This document shows positions 35,735 to 44,713 of a DNA stretch of 64,000 nt, one piece after another. Position 1 is the stretch's first letter, and each line of letters opens with the position of its first letter. A model generated the notes under the pieces. That model was not told the origin of the DNA and ran no database searches. It saw only the letters and a list, made by a program, of their open reading frames with translations. The position numbers were made by a program, and so were the translations under genes. Where the stretch lies: NCBI GenBank assembly GCA_016841605.1, contig JAENYV010000006.1, positions 1-64,000 on the forward strand, read 5' to 3'. Source of the stretch: Dethiobacter alkaliphilus. GTDB taxonomy: Bacteria > Bacillota > Dethiobacteria > DTU022 > UBA8154.

Positions 35735-36070
35735 GTGCTTCGTTTTATTCTTTATGCATTGCCGATTTTTGCCCTGTTAACAAACGTAAATTATTACCAG
35801 GTAAAAAACATTCCTCCACAGATGAAATCGATCTTTTTTTATTGCCTGGCTATGATCCCCGCCTTTTTTCTCGCCAATTTGGGGATAAACTATCTTTTTA
35901 ATATGGGCTACCGTCAGCTCAATAATATCTGGCATCTGAACATTTATCTCTGGATTGCCAATTTTATCAATATCGCCGTTTTTTCTTATATCTGGTTCCA
36001 TGAAATTCCCGACCTTAAAACCCTTCTTGCGGCCATTTTAGTTATTATCGCCATCCTGCTGGTTGTTTGA
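35735..36070 (+). CDS. Small membrane protein, four hydrophobic segments
   Basis: A 111-residue protein that is almost wholly hydrophobic with about four predicted helices (residues 3-18, 32-52, 65-86, 92-111). It has the size of a small multidrug/EamA-half transporter but no decisive motif. GTG start at 35735; GGAGGAGG lies just upstream. It follows the YkgJ gene by 23 bp and is probably in its operon. Confidence 0.65.
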   Translation: MLRFILYALPIFALLTNVNYYQVKNIPPQMKSIFFYCLAMIPAFFLANLGINYLFNMGYRQLNNIWHLNIYLWIANFINIAVFSYIWFHEIPDLKTLLAAILVIIAILLVV

Positions 36071-36119
36071 GAGCACGGGAAAAAAAGCAGGTTACCCCGG
36101 CGGAATTGGGTAGTGTGAA

Positions 36120-37673
36120 TTAAGGAGTAATTGTTACTGTCTGTAAAGTCGAATTCCATTCCACGTTTGCTCCCAGATATTCGCCCGTGTAACGGGCCGG
36201 AATCATTGTTCTCCCGTTTTTAATAACCGGTGAGGTATCCATCTGCCTTTCTTTGCCGTTTAAGGCGGCCAGGGGACTGTCTACCTTAAACAAGATGGTT
36301 GTCCCTACTTTGCGGATCATGACTGTTCTTTGCTTAGGGTTCCATTCCACGTTTGCTCCCAGGGCTTCGGCAATTCCCCGTAGAGGGACCATCAGACGCC
36401 CGTTGGCATCGATAAAGGGGGGTACATCGAAAATGAGGAGATGATTGCCGACCAGGACGGTAATCTGTGCATTGTAGTTCGGGAGAAGATATTTTTTCCT
36501 TTCTTCTTTGAACTGCTGCAGGGCAGGGGCATATTTTGCTTCAATTTCTTCGGGGGAGAGCCGTTGTTCCAGATACTGGCCGATCTTGTTCGTTCCCATG
36601 ACTTTATCAAACATGACAATGGTGTTTCCACTTTTGGGGACCTGGAAATTTCCCAGCCTGAAGGCTAGCGAGAGGGCATAGATACCTGTTTTGGCAGGGT
36701 TAAAGGTGTGATAATCGTCGATACTCAGACGCACCCCTCCTGCCTCCCCCCTTTGTTCGGGTACAAAGGTTACACCGGGAAGGCCGGCCCGGTTAAGAGC
36801 AGCGGCATATTTTACGCCATCGAGCCCTTTTCCCCCGATCCATTTAAACTGGTCGGCCTGGAAAACACCTGTTCCTTCTCCCAATCCGGTAGCCATATAG
36901 CCGAAAACAGACTGCAGATCGGGGATATTGGGAGATGTGGCGATCCAGGGGAGGCCCGTATCCGCATAGATCATGTTTCTTTTATAGCCGTCCATGGGGA
37001 TAACCGTCAGATCAGCGCCAATCTTGCGGTTAAAGAAAAGGGCAAGTTCTCCCACTGTCATGCCGTGGGCTTTCGGGATGTTGTCAATGCCCACAAAGGA
37101 TTTATAGGGATCTTCCAGAACAGGCCCTTCGACGATCATCCCTCCCAGAGGGTTGGGACGGTCCGGCACAATAATCGGTTTATTATATTTTTGCGCGGCG
37201 ATCATGCAATAGTTTAAGGTGGAGATATATGTATAGGTCCGCGCTCCGATATCCTGGATATCGTAAAGAAGAAGGTCCACATTTTTAAACATTTCTTCGG
37301 TGGGCATTCTGGTCGCTCCGTACAGGCTGTACACAGGGATACCCAGTTGCGGATGGAGATATGATTCCACATATTCTCCTGCTTTGGCTTTACCGTCAAT
37401 GCCGTGTTCCGGACCGTAAAGGGCTGCCAGGGTAACTGATTTATTCTCCCAAAGAAGATCGATCGTGCTGATGCCCTGACTGTTTACACCGCTTTGATTG
37501 GTGATCAGTCCTACTCTCTTATCGTTAATAAGGTGGGAATACCGGCTGAACAATACTTCGTTTCCCAGTTTGATGACGGGAACTTCCGAAGCTTGAATCG
37601 GTTCTTGAGCAGGTCCGGAAAAGATTGCGAGCATGAATAGACATAAAACAAGTGCTGCCCTAATTATTTTCAT
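36120..37673 (-). CDS. Secreted NamZ-like (DUF1343) muramidase with stalk domain
   Basis: A 517-residue exported protein. A signal peptide (about residues 1-29, basic start, hydrophobic core, ending IQAS) precedes a DUF1343 domain (about 40-390) with GLITNQSGV, LYGPEHGIDG, YDIQDIGARTYTYI and VPDRPNPLGG. NamZ of B. subtilis, in this family, is an exo-beta-N-acetylmuramidase of cell-wall recycling. The C-terminal ~120 residues hold two copies of the copper-amine-oxidase-N-like stalk motif (MVPLRGIAEALGANVEWN and MIPARYTGEYLGANVEWN), probably for wall attachment. ATG start. Divergent from the ADP-ribosylglycohydrolase gene. Confidence 0.88.
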   Translation of the reverse strand: MKIIRAALVLCLFMLAIFSGPAQEPIQASEVPVIKLGNEVLFSRYSHLINDKRVGLITNQSGVNSQGISTIDLLWENKSVTLAALYGPEHGIDGKAKAGEYVESYLHPQLGIPVYSLYGATRMPTEEMFKNVDLLLYDIQDIGARTYTYISTLNYCMIAAQKYNKPIIVPDRPNPLGGMIVEGPVLEDPYKSFVGIDNIPKAHGMTVGELALFFNRKIGADLTVIPMDGYKRNMIYADTGLPWIATSPNIPDLQSVFGYMATGLGEGTGVFQADQFKWIGGKGLDGVKYAAALNRAGLPGVTFVPEQRGEAGGVRLSIDDYHTFNPAKTGIYALSLAFRLGNFQVPKSGNTIVMFDKVMGTNKIGQYLEQRLSPEEIEAKYAPALQQFKEERKKYLLPNYNAQITVLVGNHLLIFDVPPFIDANGRLMVPLRGIAEALGANVEWNPKQRTVMIRKVGTTILFKVDSPLAALNGKERQMDTSPVIKNGRTMIPARYTGEYLGANVEWNSTLQTVTITP

Positions 37674-37911
37674 TTAGATCTTCCTTTCCGCAATATTGTT
37701 TTTTTATCTTTTTATATCCTTACTTAACTATAACGATTGAGCTTGTCTTTTTGTTCCCTTTTTTTTGAGAAAAAAGTCGAAAAGGGAAAGTCCGGGTTTG
37801 AAACTATAGAAAAAATTGGAAATTCCAGCTTAAGACTGCAAAGTTTACCTTGAATTTTCCATAAAATATTTGTATTATTTAGTAAAACATCGATACAAGG
37901 GGAGGAAAGCG

Positions 37912-38691
37912 ATGCTTGGAGCAATTGCCGGGGATATCATCGGCTCCGTCTATGAAAGAAACAGTGTGAAAAGAACAGATTTTGCCCTCTATACCTCCGG
38001 ATCAAGGTTTACCGATGACACGGTGCTGACCATCGCTGTTGCGGAGGCTATTATGGAGGGAAAAGATTATGCCCGGACAATGCAGGAATACGGAAGGATA
38101 TACCCGCATGCCGGTTATGGAGGGAGCTTTTTCCGCTGGCTTTTTTCCCGCAACCCGGTCCCCTACAACAGTTTCGGCAACGGTTCGGCGATGCGCGTAA
38201 GCCCCGTGGGATTTGCCTTTCAGACGTTGCCCGATGTTCTGCAGGAGGCGCAAAAGAGCGCTTGTATTACGCATAACCATCCGGAAGGGATTAAAGGTGC
38301 ACAGGCTGTTGCTGCTGCCGTATTTCTCGCCGGAAAGGGTGCTTCCAAAGAAGAACTGAAAGAGTATATTTCCCGTACCTTTGCTTACAACCTGGAGCAA
38401 ACCCTGGAAGAAATACGTCCTAATTACAGGTTTGAGGTCAGCTGCCAGGGGTCGGTACCCCAGTCTATTATTGCCTTCCTGGAGGCCGAAGATTTTGAGG
38501 ATGCTGTCCGCAAGGCGGTCTCTCTGGGCGGAGACAGCGATACCATGGCCTGTATTGCGGGAGCCATCGCCCAGGCTTATTACAAAAAAATACCCGCTTT
38601 TATAGTTGCCGAGACCCGAAAACGTTTGGACGCAAAATTGCTGCAGATTGTTGACCGCTTTAACGACCTGTACGGACAAGCTCTTCTTTAA
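37912..38691 (+). CDS. ADP-ribosylglycohydrolase family protein
   Basis: A 259-residue cytosolic hydrolase that removes ADP-ribose from proteins or other targets. Metal-binding motifs are present: GAIAGDIIGSVYE at the start, FTDDTVLTIAVAEA (the T-D-D segment), and GGDSDTMACIAGAIAQAYY near the C-terminus. ATG 37912 follows GGGGAGG; an earlier in-frame ATG at 37870 is not needed. No ADP-ribosyltransferase was seen in the window. Confidence 0.9.
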   Translation: MLGAIAGDIIGSVYERNSVKRTDFALYTSGSRFTDDTVLTIAVAEAIMEGKDYARTMQEYGRIYPHAGYGGSFFRWLFSRNPVPYNSFGNGSAMRVSPVGFAFQTLPDVLQEAQKSACITHNHPEGIKGAQAVAAAVFLAGKGASKEELKEYISRTFAYNLEQTLEEIRPNYRFEVSCQGSVPQSIIAFLEAEDFEDAVRKAVSLGGDSDTMACIAGAIAQAYYKKIPAFIVAETRKRLDAKLLQIVDRFNDLYGQALL

Positions 38692-38777
38692 AATAACTTT
38701 AAGAAGTATTTTTATTAAAATATTATATGAAGGTATTAATTGAGGTATAGATTAAGGAGGAGTTGGAGGTATAACCC

Positions 38778-39311
38778 TTGCAGAATTTGCCGCTTAAAAA
38801 GAGTGGAGATACACAAAAAGGTGAAGAACAGCTGGTTCATGCTTTCAATACATATTATGAAAAGGTATACAATTACTTTTCCTGCCGCATTCATAACCAT
38901 GAACAGGCCCAGGACCTGACTGGAGAAGTATTTTACAAGGTTGCTGCCGCGTGGCCCAGGTATGATCCAGTCAAGGGAGCCGTTTCAACCTGGATTTTTA
39001 ACATAGCCGGGAATCTTCTTAGTGATTACTGGAGAAAAAAAAGACATATTCAGGTTGAGCTAGAGGAAATATCCGACGGTTCCGGAGACTTAGCGGAGCA
39101 TTTGGAGATGGAAGAAAGCAAAAGAATGCTGAGGGAGGCTTTATTAACCCTTTCCGACAGGGAACAGGAGATCCTTTCCCTTAAATACTCGGCAGATCTT
39201 AAAAATACTGAAATTGCTACCCTTACCGGACTTTCCCAGACTAATGTGGGGATAATCCTCTACCGTACCGTGAGAAAACTGCGGGAAAAATTAAAAAAAG
39301 ATCAGGCGTGA
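38778..39311 (+). CDS. Sigma-70 family (ECF-like) RNA polymerase sigma factor
   Basis: A 177-residue sigma factor with region 2 (YYEKVYNYFSCRIHNHEQAQDLTGEVFYKV, then GAVSTWIFNIAGNLLSDYWRKK) and region 4 (LSDREQEILSLKYSADLKNTEIATLTGLS). Regions 1.1 and 3 are missing, as expected for an ECF-type factor. TTG start with GGAGG upstream. The next gene on the strand, 206 bp away, encodes a DUF3298 lipoprotein rather than a recognisable membrane anti-sigma factor. A control role over the downstream accessory genes is inferred only. Confidence 0.87.
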   Translation: MQNLPLKKSGDTQKGEEQLVHAFNTYYEKVYNYFSCRIHNHEQAQDLTGEVFYKVAAAWPRYDPVKGAVSTWIFNIAGNLLSDYWRKKRHIQVELEEISDGSGDLAEHLEMEESKRMLREALLTLSDREQEILSLKYSADLKNTEIATLTGLSQTNVGIILYRTVRKLREKLKKDQA

Positions 39312-39517
39312 GTCAGGTGAAAATCCTTAAAAATTTATTATGTAATGGTTCTGCTTAATGCCCGTATATATCTTTAGAACGCAGTTTATTCTTCACAATG
39401 TGGAAGTATAAAAATGTAGAAATATAAAATTAATTGTCTTTCCATGGTTTGGTAATTTGATGGTTGGAATTTGACTTTGAACCTGACTAAACTTTAGGGC
39501 TGGGGGAAAGGAAAAAG

Positions 39518-40846
39518 ATGGGAAGGAAAAAATTTTTTCAAGTCCAAATGCTGTTGGCAATTATTTTGCTTTTTAATCTTATAGTCCCGGGCTGCAGCAC
39601 AAAAGATGCCACAAAAGATGCTGCCGATGCATTGCCGGGACCTTCGAATACGGAACAACTGCCGGAGCCCGGGACAGATACCGCTGCCCCTGTGCAAATA
39701 TCTTACAGGGTTTATACGGAAACCTTTCGGGACGATGACGGCAGTGTTCTCTTTGATTTAAAAATAACCTATCCGGAAATAAAAAATCAGGACAATGACC
39801 GCGGTATTGCTGCCATTAATGAGTATTATGGCATTCAATTTGATCATTACATCAGTACTATTATCTCCGAAGGGTGGGAACGGGCCGAGGCTGATAAAGA
39901 ATTTGCCGAAAGCAGCGGCTCAGAGTTTCATCCACATGCCTATGAATGTTTTCCGCAAATTACTTACAACGGCAGCGGCCTGCTGTCGGTCCTGAACACC
40001 CAATATGAATACACCGGCGGAGCGCATCCTAATTCATTTCGCCGTTCCGAAACATTCGACGTAAAGACCGGCCAAAAACTTGCCCTTAACGATATTTTGG
40101 GGGGCAGCAAAGAGGAAGCTCTTGAAAAGGTTTATCAGACTGTTCTCATGCATATTCAGGAAAAGGAAGGAAAAGACGATTTTTTCTTTTTTGAAAACTA
40201 CCGGGATGATCTGCGGGAGTATTATGCGGAGGACGATTTTGTGCTGACGGAAAACAGCATTATGTTTTATTACCAGCTTTATGCCATTGCACCTTATGCC
40301 GCAGGTTTTCCGGAGTTTGAACTTTCCTTTGACAAAGCGGGCCCCCTGGCCCTGAACATACCGGCGTTGCCTGCAAATCAGCCGGAAAGGGAACTGTATG
40401 ACCTCGCAGGAAAGCTCATTGATCGCAACAAGCAGGCTTTTTATGAAATCTTTGGCCTCTCCATGCTCCATATGGAGATTCCCGATAACCGTGCCGACGA
40501 AGAGGTCTTGTTCCCGGTAAAAGATGAGCGCTTCACAACCTTTTCCGAACTTGACGCCTTTGTACGCAGCACATATATAAAGAGTGAAGCCGACGCTTTG
40601 CTGAGCAATGGCCGTTATCACAATATTGAAGGAAAGTTGTATGGTGATTTGAGCAAAGACGGGGGCATGGGGTATTATGTTGACTGGAACGACTATTGTT
40701 ATGATATGGTAGATATCAGCGAAACATCAGCGACACTGAATCTTTACACAGTTGAAGATTCCCCGGCAGGGACAAAAGATTTTAGCGTTACCGTAAAAAT
40801 GCTCAAAGAAAACGGTACCTGGCTGCTTGAAAAAATGTTCTATTAA
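39518..40846 (+). CDS. Lipoprotein with DUF4163/DUF3298 (RsiV-like) domains
   Basis: A 442-residue lipoprotein: signal peptide with lipobox LIVPGC (lipidated Cys near residue 26), then a DUF4163-like region (about 55-140) and a DUF3298 region (about 150-260) with YTGGAHPN and KTGQKLALNDIL. The last ~150 residues form a further domain of unknown kind. DUF3298 is the lysozyme-binding part of the anti-sigma factor RsiV, but here no cytoplasmic sigma-binding tail or membrane helix exists beyond the lipid anchor. ATG start with GGGGGAAAGG upstream. Downstream of a sigma factor gene, so it may report on wall stress. Confidence 0.78.
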   Translation: MGRKKFFQVQMLLAIILLFNLIVPGCSTKDATKDAADALPGPSNTEQLPEPGTDTAAPVQISYRVYTETFRDDDGSVLFDLKITYPEIKNQDNDRGIAAINEYYGIQFDHYISTIISEGWERAEADKEFAESSGSEFHPHAYECFPQITYNGSGLLSVLNTQYEYTGGAHPNSFRRSETFDVKTGQKLALNDILGGSKEEALEKVYQTVLMHIQEKEGKDDFFFFENYRDDLREYYAEDDFVLTENSIMFYYQLYAIAPYAAGFPEFELSFDKAGPLALNIPALPANQPERELYDLAGKLIDRNKQAFYEIFGLSMLHMEIPDNRADEEVLFPVKDERFTTFSELDAFVRSTYIKSEADALLSNGRYHNIEGKLYGDLSKDGGMGYYVDWNDYCYDMVDISETSATLNLYTVEDSPAGTKDFSVTVKMLKENGTWLLEKMFY

Positions 40847-40856
40847 GGATGAAAGT

Positions 40857-41189
40857 ATGTATAAAGATAATGAAATGAATTCCCAAAGTAAAGAAAAGAA
40901 AAGGACGGACGATAAAAAGCCCGCGGAACCAACAGGAATTCTGGATGCCTTACATGCCCTGCCCGACAATGATAAGCGGAAGCATCATTGTAAGAAGATG
41001 CTGGAGATATACAGGGAGGCATCTAACCGGCAGGAAATGGACGCGGTCGAGCTGGAAGACGGTGAACTGGAGCTAACGGCAGCAGCCGGGGGGAACAGGA
41101 CGGAATTGATCTTGAGGTGCCCCTATTGCGGCAGAGAATTTCCGTCCGATAGACTTGAAGAACACATGCGTTCTGTCCACGGTAACTAA
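40857..41189 (+). CDS. Small protein with C-terminal C2H2 zinc finger
   Basis: A 110-residue, highly charged protein whose C-terminus has a zinc-finger pattern CPYCGREFPSDRLEEHMRSVH: cysteines C88 and C91, histidines H103 and H108 (C-x2-C-x11-H-x4-H). The first ~80 residues are lysine/glutamate-rich with no known domain. ATG 40857 follows AAGGATG. It lies 10 bp after the lipoprotein gene and 23 bp before the RiPP-like precursor, suggesting one transcript. It may be a regulator or adaptor; nothing proves this. Confidence 0.6.
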   Translation: MYKDNEMNSQSKEKKRTDDKKPAEPTGILDALHALPDNDKRKHHCKKMLEIYREASNRQEMDAVELEDGELELTAAAGGNRTELILRCPYCGREFPSDRLEEHMRSVHGN

Positions 41190-41212
41190 ATTAAGAGATA
41201 AGAGGAGGAAAA

Positions 41213-41584
41213 ATGACACTTAAAGAATTTATGGAAAAAAATGACATTGACTTGCTGGAAAAAATGAGACGTTGCAGAACCTTGCAGGATTTTGAGGCAT
41301 TTGCCGAAGAAAACGGTATCAAGCCGGATGCGGAGGAAATGGAGAAGATCTCCGCGTTGCTGCAAACGGAATTGCTGCATGATGATGATCTTGCCAATGT
41401 CGCCGGCGGATTTTGGCAAGATTGGACATGTCCGAAAATGTATGTTCCTTTATTTTGTGAATCGGCAAATTTATTTAAGGGTTGTGCTAATTTTAGAATA
41501 ATGGATTTTGGAGGAGCTACGGTAATAAAATACTGTACACTGCATGGATGGGAATTCGAAGCCAATAAATCACCAAAAATTTAA
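41213..41584 (+). CDS. Nif11-like RiPP precursor peptide
   Basis: A 123-residue peptide. Residues 1-66 form a Nif11-type leader: helical start (MTLKEFMEKN), acidic mid part, and a double-glycine cleavage motif LANVAGG ending at residue 66. The predicted core, residues 67-123, has four cysteines (73, 82, 91, 108) and several aromatic residues, as in precursors of modified peptides of the Nif11/NHLP class. A leader Cys (21) is extra. ATG start with AGGAGG upstream. No radical-SAM, lanthionine or cyclodehydratase enzyme and no C39-peptidase ABC transporter is near, so maturation enzymes must lie elsewhere, or the peptide is an orphan. It could also be an unmodified, secreted Nif11 protein. Confidence 0.7.
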   Translation: MTLKEFMEKNDIDLLEKMRRCRTLQDFEAFAEENGIKPDAEEMEKISALLQTELLHDDDLANVAGGFWQDWTCPKMYVPLFCESANLFKGCANFRIMDFGGATVIKYCTLHGWEFEANKSPKI

Positions 41585-41617
41585 GTTATATGGTAATAAG
41601 AACTAGCGGAGGCCGTT

Positions 41618-43009
41618 ATGATCGATCTTGTCATTATGGGTATTTATATTGTTACTGTTCTTGCCGTTGGCCTGTACTCCTCCAAAGGATTAAAAAGTGT
41701 TAAAGACTTTTCCATTTCCAATCGGAAATACGGAGTTTTTGTCATTATGGCCACCCTTTCCGCCTCCTTTATCGGAGGCGGTTTTTCCACCGGCAATGCC
41801 TCTAATGTGTATTCCGTCGGTATCGGCTATATTGCCGCTCTCTTCGGATTTTCGCTGGCGCAAATACTTATCGGCACTTTTATCGCTCCGAAAATCGGCC
41901 GTTTTCATGATGTTTACTCGGTGGGAGGCATAATGGGCGAGGCATACGGTAAGAAGGCCCAGATTATTACGGGGCTGCTATCGGTGCTTGTCTGTGCCGG
42001 AATCCTCGGTGCGCAAGTGGCGGCAATCGGTTATGTTGTCCAGGTTTTTTTAGGCTTTCCTTATTATACCGGCATCCTTTTCGGCTGCCTGGTAGTGGTG
42101 TTTTATTCCACTTTTGGCGGAATGAGGGCGGTTATTCTGACGGATGTGCTCCAGTTCATTATTTTAAGTATTGGTATGCCCGTATTGGTAGTATTTGGTG
42201 TTTTGCAAAACGGTGGTTTGCAAAGTTTTATCGTCAATATTCCGGCGCAAAATTTGAATATTTTGAACAGTATGACGCCGGCAGCTTTTTCTTCCCTGTT
42301 TCTGACCTTTCTGATTGGAGAAACACTTGTCCCCCCCTATGTGCAGAGACTGCTGATCGGCAAAAACCCTGCCGTTACGGCAAAAGCCACAGTTATCAGC
42401 GGCCTGTACTCCATCCCTTATTTTATTATCAGCGGTCTGGTCGGCCTTATTGCCCTGGCGTCGGGTTACCGCGGAGAGGCCGGGTTGGTTATGCCCACGC
42501 TGGTTAAATCCGTTTTGCCTGTCGGCATTACCGGTCTCGTTATCTCGGGCATGCTTTCTATTTATATGTCTTCGGCCGACTCATTTCTTAACAGTTCTTC
42601 CATTGGGCTGGTGGCGGATACAATCTTGCCACTTTCAAAAAAAGAAATATCCGAGCCGAAAAAACTTTTCCTAGCCCGTCTGGTTAACCTGCTCACCGGT
42701 ATCCTTGCCCTTGTTTTTGCCATGATCGGCTCCAATGCCCTGGAAATTCTTACTTATGCGTATAATTTCTGGTGCCCCATGATCCTGGTCCCGCTGGCCG
42801 CGGCTCTTTTGGGGGTCAAAGCGGGACCAAAAGCCTTCTTTCTTTCATTCTGTGCCGGTTTTAGCGGCACTATTTTGTGGAAGATCATCCTGGGCAATCC
42901 CTTCAACCTTGACGGGATGATTATCGGCTTTGTCGTGAGCCTTATCGCATTTATTGTTGCAAAATTTCTTCAGATGAAAGTGCCTGCCGGGCATGTTGCA
43001 CTAAAATAA
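41618..43009 (+). CDS. Sodium:solute symporter family protein
   Basis: A 463-residue membrane protein with about twelve to thirteen hydrophobic segments in the SSS family layout. Typical features are the N-terminal SISNRKYGVFVIMATLSASF, glycine-rich FIGGGFSTGNASNVYSVG, and a SSADSFLNSSS segment where the second sodium site usually lies. It would import a small solute with sodium; the solute is not readable. ATG start with CGGAGG upstream, 33 bp after the RiPP precursor gene. Confidence 0.87.
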   Translation: MIDLVIMGIYIVTVLAVGLYSSKGLKSVKDFSISNRKYGVFVIMATLSASFIGGGFSTGNASNVYSVGIGYIAALFGFSLAQILIGTFIAPKIGRFHDVYSVGGIMGEAYGKKAQIITGLLSVLVCAGILGAQVAAIGYVVQVFLGFPYYTGILFGCLVVVFYSTFGGMRAVILTDVLQFIILSIGMPVLVVFGVLQNGGLQSFIVNIPAQNLNILNSMTPAAFSSLFLTFLIGETLVPPYVQRLLIGKNPAVTAKATVISGLYSIPYFIISGLVGLIALASGYRGEAGLVMPTLVKSVLPVGITGLVISGMLSIYMSSADSFLNSSSIGLVADTILPLSKKEISEPKKLFLARLVNLLTGILALVFAMIGSNALEILTYAYNFWCPMILVPLAAALLGVKAGPKAFFLSFCAGFSGTILWKIILGNPFNLDGMIIGFVVSLIAFIVAKFLQMKVPAGHVALK

Positions 43010-43093
43010 CTGTTCGTTGCCCGAGGAAGGCGGGGATGTTCAACCGGTGAAGTAAACTTGCGGAAATGAGCGAAGGGAAGGAGGGGTAGTGCG

Positions 43094-44713
43094 CTGTTTG
43101 AAACCCTTGGCTATATCCTGGCCGGATTAGGATTATTTTTTTGCGGTTTAAAGATGTTAAGTAGCGCTTTGCAGCAGGTAACCGGCCGGAAAATGCGTCT
43201 GCTTTTGGCGAAATGGACAAAAAAGTTTTACCAGGGCGGAGCGATTGGACTTCTTTCCGGTGTCTTGACCCAGTCCATGTCTGCCCTCTCCTTTGTGGTT
43301 GCCGGTATGGTTGCGGCCGGCATGGTGACGGTCAGACAAGCGCTGCCCGTCATTTTCTGGGGAAACGCGGGCTGCGGGTTGTTGGTATTCATCGCCTTTT
43401 TGGATATTAGGGTGCTTACCCTCTTTATCCTCGGTATCTCTGGTATCTGCCTCTCTTTTGAAAGACCGCAACATTATAAAAGGACCGTCCAGGTGCTGTT
43501 TGGACTGGCCTTGCTTTTCTATGGTTTGAACATTGTACAGACAAGTGCGGCTTCCTTTGCGCAGGAAGCGTGGTTCAAAACCTTACTCAATTACGCGGCT
43601 TATTCCCATCTTCTGGCCTTTTTTTTGGGGATTATTTTGTCGGTCATTTCTCAATCCTCAGCCGCGATCTCCATCCTGGCTATCTCCATGACCTCGGCCG
43701 GTATTTTTACCATTGAGCAAACTATGATGATCATTTATGGAGCAAATATGGGGTCAAGTGTTCTAACCTATTTGCTCTCCGCAAAGCTCAGGGGGACACC
43801 CAGACAGCTGGTAATGTCCCAGGTCTTGTTTAATATTGTGGCGGTATCGGTTTTAGTCGCATTATTCTACTTGGAGATTGCCGGGGGGATTCCCCTGGTC
43901 AAAGCGTTTGTCACAGGCTTGTCTGATAATCCGGAACGTCAATTATCCTGTATTTATCTCTTCTTAAATTTTACCGGAGCCATAACTTTATCTTTCTTTA
44001 TCGATCGGTTTGCCGGACTTTTAGAACGCTTCTGGCCGGCAACACAGGTTGAAGAATGGGCCAGGTTGGCGTATTTGCAAAGTAACATGCTTCATGACGG
44101 TGAATCGGCTCTGTCGTTGATGGCATTGGAACATGCCCGTCTGATCAAACGGTTCCCCCTCTATATGGAATGCGTCCGCGGGGCGGGGGAGACAGCGCAA
44201 CCCGAACTCCGCCAATCTCTGCACCAGTCTTTCCTGGCGGTCTCCCGTGAACTGGAATCGTTTGAGGAAGAACTCCTGAAAACCGATTTGCCGTATGAGG
44301 CCTCCGAAACATTAATGAAACTCAGCTCTCGCTTAAAAATGACTGCGGGCCTGGACTATCTTTTGCATACCCTTTCTGAATTGATGGTGCAGGGGTCTAC
44401 TTCCGCCGATGGAAAAAAATATTTTCACCCTATTTTGGAAAGCATGGATTTTTTATTATTGACTTTAAGTGATGCCGTAAATGAAGATGGCAAAGATGAT
44501 GCACAGATACTTTTGCAGCTCACCCATGACCGGAGCCGGATCATGCAAAAAATGCGCAAAAATTTTTTAGCAACCGAGGAAAGAATGTCTCCTGACGATC
44601 GGATGATTTTCTTGCAGGTAACCTCTCTTTTTGAACGGGCTGTTTGGATTATTCATCAATTGGCACAAGAATTGGCCGGAGATTACCTGAGCGAAGTAAG
44701 AGATGAAAAGTGA
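43094..44713 (+). CDS. Na/Pi cotransporter family protein with PhoU-like domain
   Basis: About 540 residues. Two NptA/PF02690 repeats (QGGAIGLLSGVLTQSMSALS near residue 40 and VISQSSAAISILAISMTSAG further on, with the conserved QS pairs) form the membrane part; the last ~190 residues are a PhoU-like helical domain. The first ATG in frame (43154) would cut off half of membrane helix 1. A CTG at 43094 with AAGGAGGGG seven bases upstream restores LFETLGYILAGLGLFFCGLK, so it is preferred. Imports phosphate or a related anion. The stop region overlaps the convergent gene at 44683 by 31 bp. Confidence 0.82.
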   Translation: MFETLGYILAGLGLFFCGLKMLSSALQQVTGRKMRLLLAKWTKKFYQGGAIGLLSGVLTQSMSALSFVVAGMVAAGMVTVRQALPVIFWGNAGCGLLVFIAFLDIRVLTLFILGISGICLSFERPQHYKRTVQVLFGLALLFYGLNIVQTSAASFAQEAWFKTLLNYAAYSHLLAFFLGIILSVISQSSAAISILAISMTSAGIFTIEQTMMIIYGANMGSSVLTYLLSAKLRGTPRQLVMSQVLFNIVAVSVLVALFYLEIAGGIPLVKAFVTGLSDNPERQLSCIYLFLNFTGAITLSFFIDRFAGLLERFWPATQVEEWARLAYLQSNMLHDGESALSLMALEHARLIKRFPLYMECVRGAGETAQPELRQSLHQSFLAVSRELESFEEELLKTDLPYEASETLMKLSSRLKMTAGLDYLLHTLSELMVQGSTSADGKKYFHPILESMDFLLLTLSDAVNEDGKDDAQILLQLTHDRSRIMQKMRKNFLATEERMSPDDRMIFLQVTSLFERAVWIIHQLAQELAGDYLSEVRDEK

